NCBI GenBank assembly: GCA_015075445.1
Contig: JABTUJ010000050.1
Span: forward strand, 1 to 46,018
DNA from: Verrucomicrobiales bacterium
GTDB taxonomy: Bacteria; Verrucomicrobiota; Verrucomicrobiia; Limisphaerales; J093
Direction: 5' to 3'
DNA: 46,018 nucleotides
This document shows, in pieces, positions 39,355-46,018 of this stretch. Below the pieces are notes generated by a model, which saw nothing but the letters and a program-made list of their open reading frames with translations, had not been told where the DNA came from and did not search any database. The first letter of the stretch is position 1, and every line of letters starts with the position of its first letter. A program made the translations under genes and the position numbers.

Positions 39355-39678
39355 ATGGATCCCCTGCCCCTTGCGCCCCCCTATCAAAACGAACCCCTCC
39401 ACCTGGCGGGCGCCCTCGATCTCTACCAGATCGAGACCGCCCGGATCGCCTTGCTCGCTCACCTCAATACCCACGCCGCCCCGGTCGTGGACCTCAGCGG
39501 GGTCACCGCTTGCGACACCGCCGGCCTCCAGTTGTTGATCGCAGCCGACCGGAGCGCCCGCGCCGCGGGGCGCCGCTTCACCCTCCGGGCACCCCCACCC
39601 GCGGTCTGCAAATGCGCCGAGCAACTCGGCCTCGTTCTCCCCGGAGCTGAGCGTGCCGACACCCAGCCTGCCTCATGA
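39355..39678 (+). CDS. STAS-domain protein of the chemosensory operon
   Basis: The 107-aa product is a single STAS domain (anti-anti-sigma/MlaB-like fold). Its signature DLSGVTACDTAGLQLLIAA has Thr in the place of the phosphorylatable Ser of SpoIIAA-type proteins, so phosphoregulation remains possible. STAS proteins act as switchable binding partners. In this operon it probably docks to a kinase, receptor or regulator, but no anti-sigma kinase is encoded nearby. It starts 8 bp after the upstream gene and overlaps cheY by 4 bp (ATGA). Confidence 0.85.
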   Translation: MDPLPLAPPYQNEPLHLAGALDLYQIETARIALLAHLNTHAAPVVDLSGVTACDTAGLQLLIAADRSARAAGRRFTLRAPPPAVCKCAEQLGLVLPGAERADTQPAS

Positions 39679-40040
39679 GCCGGATCATCCTCACCGCCGA
39701 CGACTCCGCCAGCATGCGCGAGATGATCAACTTCACCTTGCAGAACGCCGGCTACGAAGTGCTCGAGGCCGCCGACGGCCGCGAGGCACTGGCCAAGATC
39801 CTCCGTCACGCCCCGCACCTGCTCATCACCGACCTGAACATGCCCCATATGGACGGCCTGGAACTGATCCGTCAGGTGCGTGCCCTGCCGCAGTGCCGCT
39901 ACCTGCCCATCGTCATGCTCACCGCCGAATCGCGCGACGACCAGAAGCAGGCCGGCCGCGCCGCCGGGGCCAGCGGCTGGATCGTCAAACCCTTCCGCAG
40001 CGAACAGCTCGTGCTCGTAGCCCAACGGCTCCTGCCCTGA
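39675..40040 (+). CDS. cheY: CheY-like single-domain response regulator
   Basis: The 121-aa product is a stand-alone receiver domain of normal length. It has the acidic pair Asp9-Asp10, phosphoacceptor Asp53 (ITDLNMPHMDG), Thr83 (MLTAES) and Lys105 (VKPF), so all switch residues are present. It is a direct candidate for phosphorylation by the CheA encoded 9 bp downstream. Its output partner (flagellar switch, pilus motor or other) is not in the window. The start overlaps the STAS stop. Confidence 0.92.
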   Translation: MSRIILTADDSASMREMINFTLQNAGYEVLEAADGREALAKILRHAPHLLITDLNMPHMDGLELIRQVRALPQCRYLPIVMLTAESRDDQKQAGRAAGASGWIVKPFRSEQLVLVAQRLLP

Positions 40041-40049
40041 GGGGCCTCC

Positions 40050-42233
40050 ATGACCTCCGGCCCCTCCATCCAGACGTTCCTGCTCGAGGCCGAAGACCTC
40101 CTGGTCAGCATCGAGGAAACCGCCCTCGCCCTGTCGCCCGGTCAGCCCGTCGGCGAACCCATCCACCAACTCTTCCGCGCCTTCCACACGCTCAAAGGTT
40201 CCGGGGCCATGTTCGGCCTGGAAAACGTCGCCGCCTTCACCCACCGCGTCGAATCCCTGCTCGACGGGGTCCGCGAAGGACGCGTGCCCGTCACAACCGA
40301 ACTCATCGACTTGATCCTCCGCGCGAAAGACCACCTCGAGGCCCTGCTCGCCACCGCCCGGAGTCCGCTGGCGCGCCGTGAACCCGCCCCTCCCAGCGAC
40401 GCGGGACAACCGGTCGCCGTTGAACCGGACGGCACGGACATCGCTGCAGCTCTCGAAGCGTTGTTGACCGACACGTCACCCGCGGAGGAGGGCAAGGCGT
40501 CCCAACTGCTTGCACCTTCCACCCACATCCCCAACCGGATCGCCGGCTCCCTCCAGACCTACCACATCCGGTTCCGCCCCCACCGCGGCATCCTGGCCGC
40601 CGGTGCCAACCCCGTCGCCCTGCTGAAGGAACTCCGCACCCTCGGCCCGTGCCAGATCGTCGCTGACACCACCGCCGTCCCTGCCTTGGAGGAACTCCAG
40701 GCGGACCACTGCTACCTGGCTTGGGATGTCACCCTCGTCACCAACGCCGGCCCCGACGCCATCAAGGACGTGTTCATCTTCGTCGAGGACGGCAGCGAGC
40801 TCTCGATCCAGCCCACCGGTCCTGCGCAATCCCCAGCCGACCCCTCCCCCGTCATCCCCTCCGCTGCGGTGGAGGCAAGCGCGGAACCGCCTCAGCCAAG
40901 TCCGGCGTCGTGCACCAGTGCCCCGACCACGTCCTCAGCGAACCCCGAGTCTCCGCCGGAACCACCGGGAAAAGCCTCCGTTCCACGAACCCGGCGCCCG
41001 GCAGCCCGGGAAGCCAGCGTGCGCGTCCCGTCCTCACGTCTGGATCGCCTGGTCGGTCTGGTGGGCGAGCTTGTGATGAACCAGTCCCGCCTCAGCCAGG
41101 TGGCCGCCGGGGCAGGCGTAGCCGGGCTGGTCGCGCCGGTCGAAGAGCTGGACCGACTGGTCGCCGAGCTGCGCGACAACATCCTCGGGATCCGCATGAT
41201 GCCCATCGGGACGATCTTCGGTCGCCTCCGCCGCCTGGTCCACGACCTGGCCGCCGAACTGCAGAAGGAGATCGATTTCGTCGCCGCCGGCGAGCAAACC
41301 GAGCTCGATAAGACCGTCCTCGACCAACTCGGTGATCCGCTCGTCCACATCCTGCGCAACAGCATCGACCACGGCATCGAGCCGCCCGCCGACCGGGTCC
41401 GCCTCGGGAAACCGCGCCGCGGCACCATCCACCTCACCGCCGCCCACACCGGCTCCAGCGTCGTGGTCACCATCGCCGACGACGGCCAGGGGATCGACCC
41501 CGCCGCCGTCCGCGCCCGAGCCATCGAGCGCGGCCTCCTCGCCCCCGAGGCCACGCTGACCGACACCGACCTCCGCGAACTGGTCCTGCGTCCTGGATTT
41601 TCGACCGCGCGGAGCGTCACGAACGTCTCCGGCCGCGGCGTCGGAATGGACGTCGTCAAACGTCAGCTCGACGCCCTGCGTGGGCACCTCGCGCTCACCA
41701 GCCAACCCGGCCACGGCACCACCCTGACCCTCACGCTGCCCCTCACGCTCGCCATCATCGACGGCTTGCTGGTCGAGGTCGGTTCCGAGCAGTTCATCGT
41801 GCCGATGTCAGTCGTGACCGAGACCGTCGAACTGGCCCGCGAGCAGCGCCACCGCCGCAACGGCCGCCGTGCCATCGCGGTGCGCGGGGACCTCGTCCCC
41901 TACGTCCCCCTGCGCGAGGCCTTCGCCCTGCCCGACGCCGCCCCGGAGCTCGAGAAGATCGTCATCACGTGTCTCGGCGAGGACCGCGTCGGCCTGGTCG
42001 TCGACCGCGTGCTGGGCAGCCGGCAGACGGTCATCCAATCGCTGGGCCGCTTCTACGAGCACGTCGGGCTCGTCTCCGGCGCGACCATTCTCGGCGACGG
42101 TCGGGTGGCCTTGATTCTCGACGTGGCGGGTTTGATCCGCGCCACCGCCTATCACCCGCCCAGCCCATCGCACCCTCCGCGATCGCTTCCGCCCCCAACC
42201 CCCACCACGCCACTCACCACAAAACACCTATGA
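40050..42233 (+). CDS. cheA: Chemotaxis histidine kinase CheA
   Basis: The 727-aa product has the full CheA order. P1/Hpt is at 1-110 with phosphoacceptor His46 in FHTLKGSG. A P2-like alpha/beta segment follows (about 165-255), then a Pro-rich linker. The P3 dimerisation helices lie around 325-375 (RLVGLVGELVMNQSRLSQ). The P4 ATPase domain has N-box ILRNSIDHGIE, G1 DDGQGID and G2 GRGVGMDVV. The P5 CheW-like domain lies at about 570-700. It would pass phosphate to CheY and possibly to CheB beyond the window. The stop overlaps the MCP start by 4 bp, so the kinase and receptor are co-translated. Confidence 0.95.
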   Translation: MTSGPSIQTFLLEAEDLLVSIEETALALSPGQPVGEPIHQLFRAFHTLKGSGAMFGLENVAAFTHRVESLLDGVREGRVPVTTELIDLILRAKDHLEALLATARSPLARREPAPPSDAGQPVAVEPDGTDIAAALEALLTDTSPAEEGKASQLLAPSTHIPNRIAGSLQTYHIRFRPHRGILAAGANPVALLKELRTLGPCQIVADTTAVPALEELQADHCYLAWDVTLVTNAGPDAIKDVFIFVEDGSELSIQPTGPAQSPADPSPVIPSAAVEASAEPPQPSPASCTSAPTTSSANPESPPEPPGKASVPRTRRPAAREASVRVPSSRLDRLVGLVGELVMNQSRLSQVAAGAGVAGLVAPVEELDRLVAELRDNILGIRMMPIGTIFGRLRRLVHDLAAELQKEIDFVAAGEQTELDKTVLDQLGDPLVHILRNSIDHGIEPPADRVRLGKPRRGTIHLTAAHTGSSVVVTIADDGQGIDPAAVRARAIERGLLAPEATLTDTDLRELVLRPGFSTARSVTNVSGRGVGMDVVKRQLDALRGHLALTSQPGHGTTLTLTLPLTLAIIDGLLVEVGSEQFIVPMSVVTETVELAREQRHRRNGRRAIAVRGDLVPYVPLREAFALPDAAPELEKIVITCLGEDRVGLVVDRVLGSRQTVIQSLGRFYEHVGLVSGATILGDGRVALILDVAGLIRATAYHPPSPSHPPRSLPPPTPTTPLTTKHL

Positions 42234-44323
42234 AACTCACGATCAAAACCAAGCTCATCCTCGGGTTCACCGCCGTGCTGTCCATGTTGGCCGCCGGCTC
42301 CATCCTCGGCATCCAGAAACTCAGCGCCACGAACGACCAACTCAACCGGATCGTGGACGTCAACGCCGCCCGCGTGCAACTCGCCACGGATCTCAAACAG
42401 GAACTCCTCCGCGTCGGGCGGGCCGAAAAGAACATCATCCTGGAGGAAACGCCCGAAGCCATGGCCCGCCACGCCGCCAACATCGACCGCTACAAGGCCG
42501 CTCTGGAAGAGGATCTGCAGCGCCTCCTGACCCTGTCCGACGCCGAGGGGAAGGCCAAACTCAAGGAGTTCCAGGATCTCTGGCGCCAGGTCACCGACAC
42601 GAACAAGCGGGTGGTCGAACTCGGCCAACAGAACTCGAACGTCCGGGCTGCCGCCCTCTCGAAAACCGAGAGCCGCCAGGCCATGGACATCGCCGGGGCC
42701 TCGCTCGCCGAGCTGGAACCCCTCTTCGCCCGGCGCGCCCAGGCCAGCCCCGAAGCCGCCCAGGCCGCCGTGATCGCCGCCCAAGCCGGCCAAACCCTCC
42801 TCCACATCCATCGCGCCGAGAAGAACCTGATCCTCGAAACGGATCCGTCCGAGATGGAGAAGCAACTCAAGCTGATTGAGGACCACAAGAACCGGTTGAC
42901 CACCCAGCTCGCCGCCCTGGACCAGGCCGCTGGCCCCGAGGAACAGGCCAAACTCATCGCCTTCCGTGCCGCCTGGTCCCGCTTCCTCGAGGCCCACGCC
43001 AAAGTCGCCCAGGCCACCCTCGAGAACGGCAACGTCGAAGCTGCCAAGCTGTCCAGCGGCAAGGGCCGCGAACTGGCCGATGCCTCCGAGGCCGCCATCG
43101 AGTTCATCATCGAGAAGAACCTCAAGGAGATGAACGCCGCCAAGGAGGATTCCGACCGACAATACGCCGCCGCCCGCAATCTCCTCATCGGCTTCCTCAT
43201 CGCCGCCATCCTCGTGGGCGTAGCCACCACCATCTGGCTCCTGAGTTACATCATCCATTCCCTCCAGCAGGCCGCCCGCCTCGCCCGCTCCGTGGCCGAC
43301 GGCGACCTCACCCAGACCGCCGACATCAAGAACCGCGACGAGATCGGGACAACGCTCGACGCCCTCAACGGCATGGTGAAGAACCTCCGCACCGTCGTCG
43401 CCGAGGTGACGCAAGCCTCCAACAACGTCGCCGCCGGCTCCGAGGAGATGAGTGCCACCGCCCAACAACTCTCCCAGGGCGCCTCCGAACAGGCTGCGTC
43501 CGCCGAGGAAACCACCTCCTCCATGGAGCAAATGACCTCGAGCATCCAGCAGAACGCCGACAACGCCCGGCAAACCGACCGCCTCGCTTCCAAAGCCGCC
43601 GAGGACGCCCAGTCCAGCGGCCAGGCCGTCACCCAGACCGTCAGCGCCATGAAGGAAATCGCCGAGAAGATCAACATTATCGAGGAAATCGCCCGCAAGA
43701 CCGACCTCCTCGCCCTCAACGCCGCCGTCGAGGCCGCCCGCGCCGGCGAACACGGCAAGGGCTTCGCCGTCGTCGCTTCCGAGGTCCGCAAGCTGGCCGA
43801 GCGCAGCCAGGGTGCCGCCGCCGAAATCACCAAGCTCGCCACCGACGGCGTGACCGTCGCCCAAGGAGCGGGGGAGATGCTCACCAAGCTGGTGCCCGAC
43901 ATCCGCAAGACCGCCGAACTCGTCCAGGAGATCAATGCCGCCAGCGCCGAGCAGAACACCGGCGCCAGCCAGGTCAACAAGGCCATTCAACAGCTCGACC
44001 AGGTCATCCAGCAGAACGCCTCCGCCTCCGAGGAAATGGCCGCCACGGCCGAGGAGCTCGCCAGCCAGGCCGAGCAACTCCAGCAAAGCATCAGCTTCTT
44101 CAAGATGGACGACGGCACCCGCAAACCCGCAGCCGCTGCCGCCCGAACCTCCCCTCCTCCCAAGCCGGCGCCCGCCAAAAAGCCCGCCGCCACCACCCCG
44201 CCGCCCGCCAAGCCCAAGACCCGCGGCGTCACCCCGGCGATCCCGACCATTTCCCTCGATCCCAAGGAGGGCAAAGGCGAGGGCAACGGCGACGGGCACG
44301 ACAAAGAGTTCACCACCTATTGA
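42230..44323 (+). CDS. Methyl-accepting chemotaxis protein with a duplicated helical sensor
   Basis: The 697-aa receptor has TM1 (about 8-30), a long periplasmic helical region (31-315), TM2 (about 318-342), HAMP (about 343-395) and a cytoplasmic signalling domain with the tip KTDLLALNAAVEAARAGEHG. The sensor region carries two related segments, RAEKNIILEETPEAM (near 65) and RAEKNLILETDPSEM (near 202), as in double four-helix-bundle (HBM-like) sensors. Q/E methylation-type pairs flank the tip, compatible with the CheR encoded downstream. The C-terminus is a Pro/Ala/Lys-rich tail of about 70 residues without the NWETF pentapeptide. The ligand is unknown. The ATG at 42230 overlaps the cheA stop; the frame is open further upstream inside cheA. 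Confidence 0.93.
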   Translation: MKLTIKTKLILGFTAVLSMLAAGSILGIQKLSATNDQLNRIVDVNAARVQLATDLKQELLRVGRAEKNIILEETPEAMARHAANIDRYKAALEEDLQRLLTLSDAEGKAKLKEFQDLWRQVTDTNKRVVELGQQNSNVRAAALSKTESRQAMDIAGASLAELEPLFARRAQASPEAAQAAVIAAQAGQTLLHIHRAEKNLILETDPSEMEKQLKLIEDHKNRLTTQLAALDQAAGPEEQAKLIAFRAAWSRFLEAHAKVAQATLENGNVEAAKLSSGKGRELADASEAAIEFIIEKNLKEMNAAKEDSDRQYAAARNLLIGFLIAAILVGVATTIWLLSYIIHSLQQAARLARSVADGDLTQTADIKNRDEIGTTLDALNGMVKNLRTVVAEVTQASNNVAAGSEEMSATAQQLSQGASEQAASAEETTSSMEQMTSSIQQNADNARQTDRLASKAAEDAQSSGQAVTQTVSAMKEIAEKINIIEEIARKTDLLALNAAVEAARAGEHGKGFAVVASEVRKLAERSQGAAAEITKLATDGVTVAQGAGEMLTKLVPDIRKTAELVQEINAASAEQNTGASQVNKAIQQLDQVIQQNASASEEMAATAEELASQAEQLQQSISFFKMDDGTRKPAAAAARTSPPPKPAPAKKPAATTPPPAKPKTRGVTPAIPTISLDPKEGKGEGNGDGHDKEFTTY

Positions 44324-44342
44324 ACCCCAGGGAGCCCGCCCC

Positions 44343-44843
44343 ATGAACACCCTCCTCACCGACATCGGCCAGTACATCACCTTCCGACTGGGCGACGAAC
44401 TCTTCGCCATCAACGTCGCCCAGGTCCGCGAAGTCCTCGAACTCCCGCCCGTCACCAAGGTGCCCACCGCGCCCGACTACATGCGCGGCGTCGTCAACGT
44501 CCGCGGCAAGGCCATCCCGGTCGTGGACCTCCGCCGCAAGTTCGGTCTGCCCCCAACCCCCGACACCGTGCACAGCCGTATCGTCGTCATGGAACTCGAC
44601 CTCGACGGCGAACCGACGGTCATCGGCGGCATCGCCGACAGCGTCCACGAAGTCATTGAGCTCGAACCCGGCCAGATCAACCCGCCGCCGCGCATCGCCC
44701 TGCGCTGGCGCACGGACCTGATCCAGGGCATGGGCCGCCGTGGCGACGACTTCATCATCATCCTCGACCTCGCCCGCGTGTTCTCCGCGGAAGACGCGGC
44801 CTTGGTCAAAGAGCCTTCCGCGTTGGCGACGGTCCCGGCCTGA
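44343..44843 (+). CDS. cheW: Chemotaxis coupling protein CheW
   Basis: The 166-aa product is a single CheW domain with the usual opening YITFRLGDELFAINVAQVRE, the VNVRGKAIPVVDLRRKFG core and IILDLARVF near the end. It links the receptor to CheA P5 in an array. It starts 19 bp after the MCP stop, from an ATG preceded by a GGGAG-type purine run. A GC-rich hairpin follows 10 bp after the stop. Confidence 0.94.
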   Translation: MNTLLTDIGQYITFRLGDELFAINVAQVREVLELPPVTKVPTAPDYMRGVVNVRGKAIPVVDLRRKFGLPPTPDTVHSRIVVMELDLDGEPTVIGGIADSVHEVIELEPGQINPPPRIALRWRTDLIQGMGRRGDDFIIILDLARVFSAEDAALVKEPSALATVPA

Positions 44844-44853
44844 TCGCCGCCCG

Positions 44854-44881
44854 GGCGCCGGCGCTCACCCGCGCCGGCGCC
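44854..44881 (+). terminator. GC-rich hairpin after cheW
   Basis: A perfect 10-bp stem GGCGCCGGCG/CGCCGGCGCC encloses an 8-nt loop (44864-44871) and is followed by TTGT, with no long T-run. It is probably a terminator or attenuator that separates cheR from the rest of the operon. The remaining spacer to 45040 holds a second, weaker stem (GGCTTCC/GGAAGCC, about 44930-44960). Confidence 0.6.
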
Positions 44882-45040
44882 TTGTACCCGTCGTCTCATG
44901 AACCTTGTGGCGCAGCCGTCTCGCCGGCGGCTTCCTCCCCGCAAGCCCTGCTGGAAGCCGGCCCACCCCCTACGCTGCGCGCCGCTTGACGTGCCGGTTC
45001 TGGCTGGGCCGGTTGGACCCTTGATATCCTGGAGCTTCCC

Positions 45041-45096
45041 TTGAGCTTTGAGCTTTGAACTTTGAACTTTGAGCTTTGCACTTCCAGCTTGCGCCT
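45041..45096 (+). repeat. TTGAGCT/TTGAACT heptamer array directly upstream of cheR
   Basis: Eight consecutive 7-bp units (five close to TTGAGCT or TTGAACT, then three degenerate) run from 45041 to 45096 and stop 4 bp before the ATG of cheR. It occupies the place where the ribosome binding site and possibly the promoter should lie. No purine-rich site is otherwise visible. Copy-number change could alter cheR expression. Confidence 0.85.
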
Positions 45097-45100
45097 TCGC

Positions 45101-45976
45101 ATGAGCAACGCCTCCCTCCCCGCCGCTTCCCACGCCGACCTCTCCCCGCAGGGCTTCGCCCGCTTCTGCCACTACATCACGCAGGAGCTCGGGATCAAGA
45201 TGTCCGACGCCAAACGGCCCCTCCTGCAAAGCCGCCTCCAGCGACGGCTCCGCGCCCTGGGCCTCCACACGCTCGAGGAATACCAGGAACACATCTTCCG
45301 CTCCGCAAGCGGTGAGGAGGAACGCGTCCATTTCATCGACGCCATCACCACCAACAAAACGGATTTCTTCCGTGAACCGGCGCACTTCGAGTACCTCACG
45401 CGCACCGCCCTGCCCGGGCTGGAGGCCACCCGCCGCCCGGCCACGCCGGAAACCCCCTGGCACCTCAAGCTCTGGTGCGCCGGTTGCTCGTCCGGTGAGG
45501 AACCCTACACGTTGACCATGGTCCTCAGCGAATTCGCCCGGTCCCGACCCGGCTTCGACTTCTCGCTTCTGGCCACCGACATCTCGACCCGCATGCTCGA
45601 ACACGCGCAGCTCGGGATCTACACGGAGGAACGCGTGGCCCCCATCCCGCCGACCCTCCGCACCCGCTATCTGCTCCGGAGCAAGGACCCGGGACGCACC
45701 CAGGTCCGCGTCGTCCCCGACCTGCGCCAGCGCGTCTCCTTTCGACGGCTCAACTTCATGGACGCCACCTACGCCGTGCCGGAGCGGTTCGAGGTCATCT
45801 TCTTCCGCAACGTGCTCATCTACTTCGACAAGCCCCGACAACAGGACGTCGTGCGCAAGCTCTGCCGTCACCTGATCCCCGGCGGTTACCTCTTCGTGGG
45901 ACACTCGGAATCCCTGGCCGGGCTTGATCTACCGCTCATAGCGCAGGCACCCGCCATCTACCGCCGAAGGCCCTGA
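45101..45976 (+). CDS. cheR: Chemotaxis protein methyltransferase CheR
   Basis: The 291-aa product has the CheR N-terminal helical domain and the SAM-binding motif LWCAGCSSGEEPYTL (about 125-139). The catalytic-domain motifs ATDIS and FRNVLIYFD follow, and VGHSESL lies near the end. It would methylate glutamates of the MCP encoded upstream. The ATG at 45101 is chosen because the frame upstream is only heptamer repeat. The 257-bp gap after cheW, with its hairpin, suggests separate transcription. The 42 bases after the stop contain an ATG at 46011 that may begin the next gene (CheD or CheB would be typical), but too little is present to call. Confidence 0.95.
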   Translation: MSNASLPAASHADLSPQGFARFCHYITQELGIKMSDAKRPLLQSRLQRRLRALGLHTLEEYQEHIFRSASGEEERVHFIDAITTNKTDFFREPAHFEYLTRTALPGLEATRRPATPETPWHLKLWCAGCSSGEEPYTLTMVLSEFARSRPGFDFSLLATDISTRMLEHAQLGIYTEERVAPIPPTLRTRYLLRSKDPGRTQVRVVPDLRQRVSFRRLNFMDATYAVPERFEVIFFRNVLIYFDKPRQQDVVRKLCRHLIPGGYLFVGHSESLAGLDLPLIAQAPAIYRRRP

Positions 45977-46018
45977 AACCCACCCCTCGACCGGAGACTT
46001 CCTACTCCACATGAGACC

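Noticed and set aside
42152..44467. Minus-strand open frame rich in Gly/Leu opposite the MCP gene
   Set aside because: It is the antisense of an Ala/Glu-rich coiled coil, which always yields such a frame.

Overview
The window is high-GC DNA, apparently from a Verrucomicrobiota bacterium. Limisphaerales/Pedosphaerales (subdivision 3) is my best guess. The clues are a PSD1 (DUF1549/DUF1553) gene next to a DUF1501 remnant, Tat-exported Gfo/Idh/MocA oxidoreductases, a DUF1559-like pseudopilin, an FG-GAP/ASPIC protein and giant LamG proteins. No rRNA, tRNA, CRISPR array, transposase or phage gene was seen. Apart from one truncated gene, all genes lie on the + strand. Large minus-strand open frames are antisense shadows caused by high GC at third codon positions.

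Region 1 (1-7627): a secreted FG-GAP/ASPIC double-module protein, an SGNH-hydrolase/TPR membrane protein and a lone pseudopilin. Region 2 (7628-23151): a repeat-rich spacer, then a tight run of exported genes. These are a 585-aa protein, a giant LamG/PA14/beta-propeller/helical protein of about 4,035 aa, and a 293-aa Asp-rich-loop protein. The giant gene is read here as two pieces. A TGA at 13724 separates them, but both sides are in the same frame, and the intervening 60 bp make sense if three single bases are missing. This trio is my main candidate for an undescribed system. Region 3 (23152-27430): two Tat-exported Gfo/Idh/MocA oxidoreductases and an unrecognised exported protein, spaced 1-3 bp apart. 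Region 4 (27440-30728): two copies of a 127-128 bp palindrome-ended element bracket a head-to-head junction of a 5'-truncated PSD1 gene and a 5'-truncated DUF1501 gene. Region 5 (30841-34976): a fusion of a GH38/DUF5054-like mannosidase-type region with an (alpha/alpha)6-barrel region, broken by one -1 frameshift.

Region 6 (35174-45976): signalling genes. A soluble hybrid histidine kinase overlaps a NarL/FixJ-type regulator. A chemosensory operon follows: a soluble helical protein with an eroded MCP-like tip, a STAS protein, CheY, CheA, an MCP and CheW. CheR lies after a hairpin and a heptamer array. No flagellar or pilus motor genes are visible, and CheB/CheD would lie beyond the right edge, so the output of this system is unknown.

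A second theme is repeats. Heptanucleotide-based tandem arrays of unrelated sequence occur at four sites, and a hexamer array forms a hairpin. A 64-bp element occurs in the same reading frame inside two unrelated proteins, and palindromic intergenic elements are present. Together they suggest a genome colonised by several small repeat families, some tolerated inside coding regions.
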